Below, piece after piece: positions 10,346-19,207 of a stretch of 64,000 nt of DNA (positions within the stretch are counted from its first letter, which is position 1; each line of letters starts with the position of its first letter). The notes below the pieces were generated by a model. It did not search any database. It saw only the letters and a list, made by a program, of their open reading frames with translations, and had not been told where the DNA came from. Position numbers and translations under genes: made by a program. The stretch comes from Sabellastarte sp. h YS-2021 (taxonomy: Eukaryota; Annelida; Polychaeta; Sabellida; Sabellidae): the NCBI GenBank assembly GCA_964017235.1, contig OZ024927.1:48985293-49049292 (forward strand), in the 5' to 3' direction.

Positions 10346-10778
10346 CAGTACTTACAGTCTTGTTTGTTCACACAAGGGTTAGAACCCTTTCTTTTTCCCC
10401 CCAACAAGGCTCACACCTACTGTGCTGGTCGAAGGCAGCCATAATGTGTGAAGATGCACCTCGTTTTTGTCCTTAAGATGCCATGATTAATATCCTAACT
10501 TCTATACCAATATTTTCAGAATAAAAGGCTTTGAACAGAATTATTTTATAAATTCTTTTGACTTTCGAGAGATTTCCAAGATGTGTCTGAACTGCACATA
10601 CTCCAAATGAAAAAGATGTTCTTTAGCCAAGAAGGAAGTACCACACACCACCTAGCGACTGAGGGTGACCTAGCCAGTCCTGCAGGTGGAGGTGTCTTTT
10701 TCTGGTGTTTGGCGGGACCGGCTTACGCTGGCGATAGAGCTAATCGTCTATTAGGTAAGATGTATTAACGCAATAAAA

Positions 10779-11556
10779 TTAAAATTTTCACAGGGGTCTC
10801 TCTTTCATTATTCAGCAAACGTTCATTAAAAGTGAAAACTAAATACTTGTGCAATTTTAAATTTAGTATTGATCTCCTACCCAGAAGCTGATTGTGGGTG
10901 ACAATTAACTAAGGTGAATTCCTTAAAATCTGAAAATATAAAGGTTTAATTTTCTATTATACGTTAACATTTGTCATTTTATCAGGGAATAAATACTGAA
11001 TTTCCAACAATATGAACAATTTACTTGAACAACAGGGAGATCAAGTTTTATTCATTATTAACAAACATCAAAACAAATACAGTACTGAAAGCCTCAGTAA
11101 TTACTATCACATGGCATTTACTAGAATATAAACTTGTTTACAAACACTGAATCTATTCCACATAATTCTTTTTAGATAAGATTCAACAAATAAAATGTTT
11201 TAACTTGCTACATATGTACATTTACACATTTTTTACACACTACCTACATAAATTATTTTTTTTTACAAGAATAAATGCAACTAAATGAAAAATATAACTA
11301 GATATTATGTCTCAACGCAGTGTATCCCCTGACGGGACATGGTTGAAGCGTGACATACAGAGTATTATGGTTGACACAAATATACCCCTGTGGGGAGGGG
11401 GCCTAAGTGTTTATGGGAGCAACTTGTACTGACACTAAGTAAACAAAATGTTTGCTTAATGAAAGATAAAAATGTAACTTGACCTAGCGCATCAGAGAAC
11501 TGATGCAAATTGTATCACCAGAAAGAAAACTCACCAAAGCCAATCAAGCATCACTT
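10779..11556. other. AT-rich spacer, nothing recognised
   Basis: No coding frame, tandem repeat or terminal repeat was recognised between the DIRS relic and the 147-bp array. Confidence 0.4.
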
Positions 11557-12545
11557 AACCTTGAAGGAGGAGCCCAAGGTGAAATCTGACTGCATCAAAA
11601 AATTCTTAGCCCATGATTTCCAATAGGTTGGTGTGACATAGCAAACCTCTAGAACATGAATAAGTGAGTTATAAGCACTTTTAATTTTGGCCTTGAAAGA
11701 AGGGCCAAAGGTCAAATCTGATCACATCAAAAGATTCCTTGCACATGATTTCCTATAGGATGGTTTCACATTATAAACCTCTAGGACCAAGAAAAAGCAA
11801 TTTATAAGCACTTTTAGATTTTGCTATCCTCGTTTGACCTCGAAGGAAGGGCCCAAGGTCAAATCTGACCACATTAAAAGATTCCCAGCCCATGATTTCC
11901 TATAGGTTGGTTTCACATTGCAAACCTCTAGGACCAATAATAAGCGAGCTATAAGCACTTTCATGTTTGGGTATCCTTGTTTGACCTTGAAGGAGGGGTC
12001 CAAGGTCAAATCTGACCACATGAAAAGAATCTTAGCCCATGATGTCCTATAAGTTGGTTTACCATCCCAAACCTCTAGGACCAATAATAAGCGAGTTATA
12101 AGCACATTTAGGTTTGGCTATCCTCGTTTGACCTTAAAAGAGGGGCCCAAGGTCAAATCCGATCACACTAAAAGATTCCCAGCCCATGATTTCCTATAAG
12201 TTGGTTTACCATTCCAAACCTCTAGGACCAATAATAAGCGAGTTTTAAGCACTTTTAGGTTTGGCTATCCTCATTTGACCTTGAATGAGGGGTCCAAGGT
12301 CACATCTGACCACATCAAAAGATTCCCAGCCCATGATTTCCTATAAGTTGGTTTACCATCCCAAACCTGTATGACCAATAATAAGCGAGTTGTGAGCACT
12401 TTTAGGTTTGGCTATCCTTGTTTGACCTTAAAGGAGGGGTCCAAGGTCAAATCTGACCACACCAAAAGATTGACAGCCAATGATTTTCTATAGGTTGGTT
12501 TACCATTCCAAACCTCTAGGACCAATAATAAGGGAGATATAAGCA
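11557..12545 (+). repeat. Tandem array, ~147-bp monomer, about seven copies
   Basis: The landmark CCCATGATTTCCTATA-GTTGG recurs at about 11890, 12036, 12183, 12330 and 12477, a period of 146-147 bp, with two more diverged copies upstream (about 11608 and 11746). Each monomer carries GGTCCAAGGTCAAATC (nuclear-receptor-like half-sites) and ACCAATAATAAGCGAGTTATAAGCAC. The same monomer recurs at 38810-39330 and 42540-43110. Confidence 0.9.
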
Positions 12546-13463
12546 CTTTTCACGACTGACAAAGAAATGCCCGTGGCGGCCATCTTGTTTTTCAAAATGA
12601 GGCCAAAAATATTTCCAGTTAAGATTTTGTAATGTGGAACATATTCTGCGAATTTGAGATCTCTACCTATAATACCCTTTGCTCTAGAGGGCCAACAAAA
12701 GTCCTTGCTTTTAGTCGAATAAATGTCCCTGGCGGCCATCTTGTTTTTCAAAATGAGGCCAAAAATATTCCCAGGCAAGATTTTATGGTTATGAATATAT
12801 CCCGTAAATTTGAAAAGGATAGCTATAATATTTTTTTTGTTAGAGTGGTAACAGCCAATAATAAAGGAGGTATATGGCCTCACAGTCTTATATAGGCATA
12901 TACATGCAGTTAAAGGTACCATGTTGAGTCATTTTAGCAGGCCTAAGGTGACCTTGAAAACAATAGCCAAGGTCAACAAACTGGATGCTGGTACTCCATC
13001 ATGTACTCAACCTCCAAGGTCATTTTCAATAGTTTCCGTGCAATATAGTCAGCATTAAGTGTGAAAATATCTCCAAAAAGGCCAAAAAATGGTCTCAGTG
13101 AGGTACTTTGGCGGTCTGTGGATGACCTTCAATAAAGAGCTTCAAGGTCAAATTTCTGCATGCTTACAGAGGAAATATATATGTATTATATATACCACCC
13201 ATAGGATGATCTAACTTTCTGTATATGAGAACTGGGCCAAAATGTGAAAAAAATCTGACCTTTAAGAGGCCACCAGTGACCTTGAAATTGAAGGTCAAGG
13301 TCACAAAACAATAGCGTTCGTGGCATTGCCCATATATACCCAGATACCAAATTTGAAAGGTCTAACTAAAATATTTTTTATGTTATCACGTCCAAAAGGA
13401 AATCTCTGCGGCGGCGGCATGACCGTACTGAATCCTAGTATCCCCAACTTTCGTCCGGGAATA
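12546..13463 (+). repeat. Repeat body following the 147-bp array, ending in a GGC-rich segment and hairpin
   Basis: Contains two sub-repeats carrying GCGGCCATCTTG (12576-12587 and 12732-12743) and several AGGTCA half-sites (for example TGACCTTGAAATTGAAGGTC near 13272). It ends with GCGGCGGCGGCATGAC and a degenerate TATCCCC..CGGGAATA hairpin at about 13439-13463. That end matches those at 30971, 32929 and 36592, so this is probably the left part of a family-iii element (see hairpin entries). Confidence 0.65.
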
Positions 13464-13555
13464 CAATAATATGAGTCTATTAACAATGCAGAGATAAGAT
13501 GAAACAATACAAAAACTACAGCTGCAGTCCAATATTTACAATTCTCAAGCATCAA

Positions 13556-13800
13556 GCGTCCACAACTCTATCATTCCCAACCACTTACTCTTAACAGATA
13601 AAATGCACATTGTATAAATAGAACTTACACAGAATGATGGGGGTGAATAAGCACACAGTCTTAACAATTGATTAATTTAGTCTAGTGGCCAAAGCTCTGT
13701 CACTCCCAACTACTTACTCCTAACAAATAATATACACATTAAACTTACACTGAATGGTTGTGGTGAATAAGCACATAATCTTAATGGATTAATTAGGGTT
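13556..13800 (+). repeat. ~120-bp direct duplication
   Basis: The segment with CCCAACCACTTACTCTTAAC..GGTGAATAAGCACACAGTCTTAA at 13575-13665 recurs as CCCAACTACTTACTCCTAAC..GGTGAATAAGCACATAATCTTAA at 13707-13782. It is a two-copy tandem duplication with moderate divergence. Confidence 0.75.
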
Positions 13801-14006
13801 TAATGTCACTTATTGCACACTGTATAGGTATATCACAATGGATAGTTCAAGGATTGGAGGAAAACAATATGCATGCTCGTGAGTCAACCATCGAACATTG
13901 CCAAGCAACTACTAACTTTCTCACTTCAGGTTAAGGTGAGATTCAAACTCCTAGCTTGAAAGGTGGGAGGCAAGTGTCTTACCAACAGCATCACCAAGCC
14001 CTCTGT
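13800..14006 (-). mobile_element. tRNA-derived SINE-like fragment
   Basis: On the minus strand the sequence from about 14004 reads GGGCTTGGTGATGCTGTTGG, then TAAGACACTTGCCTCCCACC, then GAGTTTGAATCTCACC. The spacing and wording resemble pol III box A (TGATGCTGTTGG) and box B (GTTTGAATC) of a tRNA-like head. A body of about 130 bp follows and ends near GGTTTAATGTCACTTATTGC (plus strand), a wording common in metazoan SINE tails. No acceptor stem can be folded, so it is not a functional tRNA. Confidence 0.5.
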
Positions 14007-14629
14007 ACATTCCTTCTGAAAATGCATTGAACTGCAAAATACACGACCCCATTTCAGACTCCATTCTCTATTTTCGCCTGTAGTACAGTAATTTAGGAAA
14101 CAACAAAGTATTTTACTTGTTTGATTGTAACCCTGAGAGGAGCCACCAAGAAAGAAATAGTTTGAAGAAATGTGGCCTGTAACTCAATAAATTATGGATG
14201 GCAGCTGAATTGCCTGTGTGTTTACACTGGCACGAATACAATGGTATAAATGTTGATGAAATAAATGTCACTGGAACATTGTGAACCAAATACTACTCTA
14301 TTATAGGGGCTATATGACACAGACATAACTACTTCCGCAAAATGTATTCTTTTACTCAAAATATTTTTATAATGCTAAAAATACCAGCAAAGTCTCTATT
14401 ATATGAACTTTTACCACAATGAACATAACATTTTATAAACTAAGTTTAAACCTCCCCAACATATGACCTGCTGACTTAAACCAATAATTACTTATTTTTT
14501 AACCTTTTGTTATCCAAACTAACTAGAGGAATGCTTTTGCTGACAAAAGTGAAGCATCCCTGAAAGTTTAAAATGCTTTGTGGTTTTAATAAGCATGATG
14601 TAAAACTAAGAATGCACAAAACTGCGCCG

Positions 14630-15111
14630 TATGCTTTCCCAATACCTCTTAATACATTCTGAAGCTATAAAAGCAGCTATTTATGACCCCAGTTTGGCCC
14701 ATGGGGGGGGGGGGGGGGGGGGGGGTAAAACTGACTGGCTATTTAGACTCTCCACATATGCTTTCCCAATACCTCTTAATACATTCTGAAGGTATAAAAG
14801 CAACAATAAAGGAGATATAAGGCAAAACTCCAAAGCAACTATTTTATGACCCCAGTTTGACCCATAAGGGGGGGTCGGGGGATAAAACTGACCAGCTATT
14901 TAGATTCTCCACATATGCTTTCCCAATACCTCTTAATACATTCTGAAGCTATAAAAGCAACGATAAAGGAGATATAAGGCAAAAACTCCAAAGCAGCTAT
15001 TTATGACCCCAGTTTGACCCATAAGGGGGGCCGTGGGGTAAAACTGACCGGCTATTAAGACTCTCCACATATGGTTTCCTATTACCTCCCAGAACATTTT
15101 ATGGCTCTAAA
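14630..15111 (+). repeat. Tandem array of ~155-bp units with a poly(G) run
   Basis: CCCAATACCTCTTAATACATTCTGAAG recurs at about 14638, 14766 and 14924. Units contain TTTATGACCCCAGTTTGACCCATAAGGGGGG; in the first unit the G tract has expanded to more than 20 Gs (about 14703-14725). The first interval is shorter because about 28 bp (CAACAATAAAGGAGATATAAGG region) is missing. The DIRS element begins immediately after the last unit. Confidence 0.85.
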
Positions 15112-15490
15112 TTGCAAATTTAATAAGTAAATTAAATTTTTATAAGTTAATACCCTATCCAATGGACAATAGCTTATCCGGTCGGCGCAGACCGGCCCGC
15201 CAAACGTCAGAAAAAGACGTCCTGTGTTTCCACCGGCCAGGCCGGCCCAGTCCTGTGCACTCGCCAGGTGGCGTGTAGTACTTCCTTCCTGTCTAGACAG
15301 CGTGACGTCATAGCATCTTTTTCGTTGTCTAAACCTATTGGACCCCTAGTAAGCTGATAGCGGGGTCGGAGGGAGGGTCTTGTGTGTCCATTGGATAGGG
15401 TATTAACTTATAAAAATTTAATTTACTTATTAAATTTGCAATTTTATTGTGTTAATACATCCTATCCAATGGACAATAGCTGAATAACTA
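15112..15490 (-). repeat. DIRS 3' terminal repeat plus internal complementary region
   Basis: The first ~62 bp (TTGCAAATTTAATAAGTAAA...) reappear inverted at about 15388-15444, making a long hairpin whose loop is the inverted terminal repeat. Directly beyond, 15445-15490 restates in complement the right end of the element (TTTTATTG..GTTAATACATCC). The relic at 7717 and the element at 45627 have exactly the same layout with different sequence. Confidence 0.9.
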
Positions 15491-15782
15491 CCGCTTGGTC
15501 GGCGGGTAAGTTACTAGGGATTAAAGTTGAACTTATGTCCGAGATTATAAACATCTCTACTTCAGCCTGGGTGGACCTTGAAGTCAAAAGGCACCCTTAA
15601 GGCTATGGTCGAATATCATCATCCGGTTGTCCGGAATGGAACCGAGGTAGGGGAAGAGAGGGATGAGTTCAATCCCATAAAATAACACCTCCTGGAGGAA
15701 GTACGTGAGAGATTTTTTTTTTTTTTTTTTTTTTGTTTGTTCTTAACTAAATCTGCTATATATACAAATATACAGATCTCCT
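15491..15782 (-). other. DIRS non-coding 3' segment with poly(T) tract
   Basis: Lies between the recombinase stop codon and the internal complementary region. It contains a run of about 22 T at 15713-15734 (A-run on the coding strand) and no open frame. Confidence 0.6.
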
Positions 15783-18700
15783 CTAGGTACCAGTCTGTTG
15801 GTGGATCTGCTGAGCAGCCACAACCGGTCCAAGATGGTAGAGCTCTGAATCAGCCCAGGCCACATCCTTCAGGTAGAATTGGGTGAAGGTATTATGAGAT
15901 TTCCAGTGGCAGGCTGCTAAGATCTGTTCTAAGGAAACTCCCGATTGGAAAGCCTTAGAAGCCGCAAAGGCCCTGACATCATGAGCTTTAACTTGATGTA
16001 GGGTGTGGGCCTGATGATCAGAGAGCTCATAGCATAGGATCACAGTTTGCTTGATCCATGAGGAGATAGTGGCAGGGGAGATGTCTTTGTCGAAACCTTT
16101 CTTGAAGGAGACAAAGACTAACTCCTTGTGTTGCCTGAGGTCTGAAGTCCGGTCCAAGTAGTAGCGCAGTGCTCTGATTGGACAGAGGGATCTGTCAGAC
16201 TTGAGGGATTTATCTAGAGTAGGAGCCAGGGCTGGTATGACCACTGGGGCTACACTCTGTGGACCCTCCTTGGCCAGCTGATTCTTAGAGAGAAAGCTGG
16301 GGGATGGAAAAAGAGACACCTTAGACCAGTCCGACTGGTGTCTGATGTTTTTATGCTGCCATGCGTGGATTTCACTCCGTCTTTTGCCAGAGCCCAGGGC
16401 CAAAAGGAAGACAGCCTTGAAGGTCACATGCTTCAGAGACGCCTCCCTAAGTGGTTCGAAGGGAGCCTTTGTCAGCTGGTGTAGTACCAGGGAAAGGTTC
16501 CAGGAGGGTATCCCCCTCCGCCCTTTGGGTCTGTCTCTGTGGAAACTTTCCAAGAGACGAGTGAGGTTATCATTTTTGCTGATATTGATAGATGTGTCAC
16601 CCAGTTTATCGGCAATGGCAGATCTGTATCCATCAATGGTGCTGGGCTGTAATTTCTTGTCCTCAAAGAGGTACATTAGGAAGTCAGCTACTGACTTTAC
16701 AGGTGGTGACCTGAAGTCCACCTGATTAGTGTCGCACCACTTTGTAAAAATGGTCCACTTTGCCTCATAGACTGATCTGGTTGACTTTCTTTGAGGAGCC
16801 TCAATTCTTGCTGCCACTGCCTCAGAGAAGCCCTGTTCTTTGATTTTTGTGGCTCTAGGAGCCAGGCATGGAGATTTAGATTTGTCAGATTTCTGTGAGG
16901 GATCTGACTGAAGGGCTGTGTTAGCAGACTGGGCAGGTTGGGTAGGCTGAGAGGGACCTGGCTGGACATGTTCACTAGGTCCCAAAACCAAGGCATGTTG
17001 GGCCACCCCGGGGCAATCAGAATGAGTCTGTTGCACGGGGAGTCCAGTAGCTTCTCCACCACTTTGCCCAATATGGCGGTCGGTGGGAAGGCGTATGCAT
17101 CCAGATCGTCCCATGGCAGGGTGAGAGCATCCACTGCTATAGCCAGGGAGTCCGGTACCGGAGAGACAAACTGAGGTAACTTGTGGTTGAACCTCGTGGC
17201 AAATAGGTCTATTTGAGGCCGGTGCCATTGATTGCATAGTTGTTAGAAAACTTCCGGAAGGAGGGACCATTCTGTTTGGATTGTCTGACCCAGCCTGGAT
17301 AGCTTGTCGGCTATCACATTTAAATGGCCTGGGATGTGTCGGGCTTTTAGAGTCACTTGTCTCTGGGAGCACCAGGTCAAGATTCTCCATAGTAGGGCAC
17401 ACAGTGGGCCCGACCTCATGCCTCCTTCCTTGTTTATATAAGCTACCACTGTAGTGTTGTCGGTTGCCACCAGAACCATTTTGTCTACACAAAGGTTTTG
17501 AAACTCTTTGAGGGCCAGGAAGACCGCTTTGAGTTCTAGATAATTTATGTGCAGTTTGCTTTCTGGCACCGACCAGGTCCCTCTTGCAGTGAACTCGTTT
17601 AAGTGAGCGCCCCACCCTTCTTTTGATGCGTCTGTAAATATCTGCAGAGCATGTCTTACTGGGTGTAGTGGTTGGCCTTGAAGCACATTGTCTTCCTCTA
17701 ACCACCATTGTAAGTGGGGGTGCAGGGACCTTGGTAGGGGGATAATCTTCTCTAGAGATTCTGGTACCCTCCAATTGTTCTTGAGATGCCACTGTATGGG
17801 TCTCATGTGTAGTCGGCCGAGGTGAACCTGTTTTTCTGTGGCTGTTAGTAGGCCTATCAGGGACATGAACTGTCGGGCCGGACAGGCCGGTAACGACAGG
17901 AGTAGATGTATCTTGTCCTGAAGGCTTTGCCACCGGTCCGGTGTAGGTCTGACCCGACCGGACCTGAGGTCGAACTGGTAACCTACAAAGTCGAAGATCT
18001 GTTTGGGTTCCAGCTCTGATTTCTCCAAATTCACCAGCCAACCTAGGTCCTGGCACATTTTGATCAGGACTTGGGTATGGTGGAGACAAGTTTTGCGGGA
18101 TTTGGATCTCACCAACCAGTCGTCTAGGTACTGGTGGATTCTTATACCCTTGTGTGTGGCCATCAGTTTCACCTCCTTTGCGACCACAGTAAACTCCAAG
18201 GGGGCTGTGGACAGGCCGAACGGCAGGGCCTTGAACTGGTATGTTAGCCCTTGGACGTGAAATCTCAAATATTTCCTGGATTGTTCCTGTATTGGAATAT
18301 GGAAATAGGCGTCCTGAAAGTCTATGGATGTGACCCATTCCCCTTGTTGGAGTGATGACCTGATGGTTTCCGGTGTCTCCATCTTGAATTTCTCCACCTT
18401 GAGGAAGAGATTTAGTTTGCTCAGGTCTAGGATAGGTCTCCACCTGTTGTTTGGTTTCGGAACTAGAAATAGCCGGTTGAAAAACCCTAGGGACTTTTGA
18501 TTTTGAACTAGTTCCACTGCATTTTTGTCGATAAGTTGATGTAATGCCTCCATCAGGTAGCTGTCCCTGTGAGGATTGACATAGCAACTTACGACTGTGG
18601 GATATCTTGTGAGCCTGGGTCGAATCCGGAAGGGGAGGGGGTAGCCCTCTTTCAAAATATGAGTAACCTTCGGACCGGCCCCTAGCTCCAGCCAAACTTT

Positions 18701-19001
18701 CCAAAAGTGTTGGAATCGAGCCCCTACAGGATAAGTTGTGACAACATTTCTGACATTTGTTACAGGTTGGACATAAGACAATTGAGTGACACAAGAAACA
18801 CCTTTCACATATTTTACTGTATGATTCTTTTGAAAAGGATGACAACCTGCTACCCCGGGACTTATTTCTTTCTTTTGCGAAAGCCCGGGGGCAGTATGAG
18901 CATGGTTCACAACATTTAATTTTACAAAAGTGTCTTTGTATTGTCTGTGATCTGTAACTGGGCTCCCGGCCAGCAGTCCTTCCTGTGATTTGAGAACACA
19001 T
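15783..19001 (-). CDS. DIRS tyrosine recombinase ORF (C-terminal catalytic domain; long overlap with pol)
   Basis: The frame of 1072 codons is open throughout. Its last ~340 residues are a tyrosine recombinase: an N-terminal SAM-like core-binding part (RSVYEAKWTIFTKWC.., LQPSTIDGYRSAI), then catalytic Arg in GKRRSEIHAW (R874), HDVR (H1007, R1010), HW (1032-1033) and nucleophile Tyr in FTQFYL (Y1043). All R-H-R-H/W-Y positions are present. It would integrate a circular DNA intermediate. Residues 1-~580 overlap the RT/RNase H frame; residues 30-92 form a cysteine-rich cluster (about nine Cys, CERCFLC..CPTCNKCQKC). The start at 19001 is only a convenience, since the recombinase proper may start near 16850 or be made from an internal or fused message. 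The frame is the same as gag, two codons after the gag stop. Confidence 0.9.
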   Translation of the reverse strand: MCSQITGRTAGREPSYRSQTIQRHFCKIKCCEPCSYCPRAFAKERNKSRGSRLSSFSKESYSKICERCFLCHSIVLCPTCNKCQKCCHNLSCRGSIPTLLESLAGARGRSEGYSYFERGLPPPLPDSTQAHKISHSRKLLCQSSQGQLPDGGITSTYRQKCSGTSSKSKVPRVFQPAISSSETKQQVETYPRPEQTKSLPQGGEIQDGDTGNHQVITPTRGMGHIHRLSGRLFPYSNTGTIQEIFEISRPRANIPVQGPAVRPVHSPLGVYCGRKGGETDGHTQGYKNPPVPRRLVGEIQIPQNLSPPYPSPDQNVPGPRLAGEFGEIRAGTQTDLRLCRLPVRPQVRSGQTYTGPVAKPSGQDTSTPVVTGLSGPTVHVPDRPTNSHRKTGSPRPTTHETHTVASQEQLEGTRISREDYPPTKVPAPPLTMVVRGRQCASRPTTTPSKTCSADIYRRIKRRVGRSLKRVHCKRDLVGARKQTAHKLSRTQSGLPGPQRVSKPLCRQNGSGGNRQHYSGSLYKQGRRHEVGPTVCPTMENLDLVLPETSDSKSPTHPRPFKCDSRQAIQAGSDNPNRMVPPSGSFLTTMQSMAPASNRPICHEVQPQVTSVCLSGTGLPGYSSGCSHPAMGRSGCIRLPTDRHIGQSGGEATGLPVQQTHSDCPGVAQHALVLGPSEHVQPGPSQPTQPAQSANTALQSDPSQKSDKSKSPCLAPRATKIKEQGFSEAVAARIEAPQRKSTRSVYEAKWTIFTKWCDTNQVDFRSPPVKSVADFLMYLFEDKKLQPSTIDGYRSAIADKLGDTSINISKNDNLTRLLESFHRDRPKGRRGIPSWNLSLVLHQLTKAPFEPLREASLKHVTFKAVFLLALGSGKRRSEIHAWQHKNIRHQSDWSKVSLFPSPSFLSKNQLAKEGPQSVAPVVIPALAPTLDKSLKSDRSLCPIRALRYYLDRTSDLRQHKELVFVSFKKGFDKDISPATISSWIKQTVILCYELSDHQAHTLHQVKAHDVRAFAASKAFQSGVSLEQILAACHWKSHNTFTQFYLKDVAWADSELYHLGPVVAAQQIHQQTGT

Positions 19002-19207
19002 TGATTGTCATTTATAGGACTGCTGGCCCTTGGCTGGTCGCGAGGAGTAGTAAGATGATTTGCCCCTGCCTCTCTTGCTTTGTCCTCTGTATCCCACATT
19101 TTTCCAAGCTGGACGATCCGGCTTTTTATTGTCTGGTCGCTTTTCAGGTCGCTCATATGGGTGGAAGCGAGCTTTTTTCCCGGTGTGAATCTGTCCTTTC
19201 GATTCAA
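16697..19207 (-). pseudogene. DIRS pol: reverse transcriptase-RNase H, with one in-frame stop
   Basis: Residues ~160-400 (numbered from the ATG at 19207) are the RT: VGARFQHFW, PILDLSKLN, TSIDFQDAYFHIPI, LPFGLSTAP and the catalytic YLDD at 360-363. Residues ~520-640 are RNase H with FTDASKEGWGAHL (D526), YLELKAV (E558), ATDNTTVVAYINKEGG (D583) and HIPGHLNVIADKLSR (D634). The frame meets TAA at 17243-17245 but stays open in the same frame to 16699. That tail contains DLFATRF, LPWDDLDAYAFPP and LILIAPGWPNMPWFWDLV, which is usual downstream of RNase H in these elements and occupies the position of the methyltransferase-like domain of DIRS1; no DPPW-type motif is seen. The first ~125 codons overlap gag and are probably not translated in this frame. 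Labelled broken because of the stop. Confidence 0.9.

Larger units (their letters stand above)
7717..10778 (-). mobile_element. DIRS-type retrotransposon, decayed and internally deleted
   Basis: This 3.06-kb relic is a shortened cousin of the 6.3-kb element at 15112-21442. Its left end starts TTGCAAATTTAGTAAG, reads through a terminal repeat containing TTCCTTCCTGGCTACTGAACG, and reaches an internal junction at about 8010-8045 (TTAAATTTGCAATTTTATTG). That junction restates both outer ends. Its right end is TGTATTAACGCAATAAAA. Between the ends are pieces of recombinase, reverse transcriptase and gag in the expected minus-strand order. Recombinase sequence matching about 16160 runs directly into RT sequence matching about 18080, so roughly 1.9 kb is missing. 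Stops and frameshifts break every frame. Confidence 0.88.

Noticed and set aside
12500-12922. Minus-strand frame with repeated KMAA..GISLS motifs
   Set aside because: The internal repetition mirrors the GCGGCCATCTTG sub-repeats, and the same frame recurs at 39068-39562. No protein family is recognised.
13800-14006. Possible functional tRNA gene
   Set aside because: Only box A/B-like wording is present; acceptor and anticodon stems cannot be completed. A SINE-like fragment is more likely.
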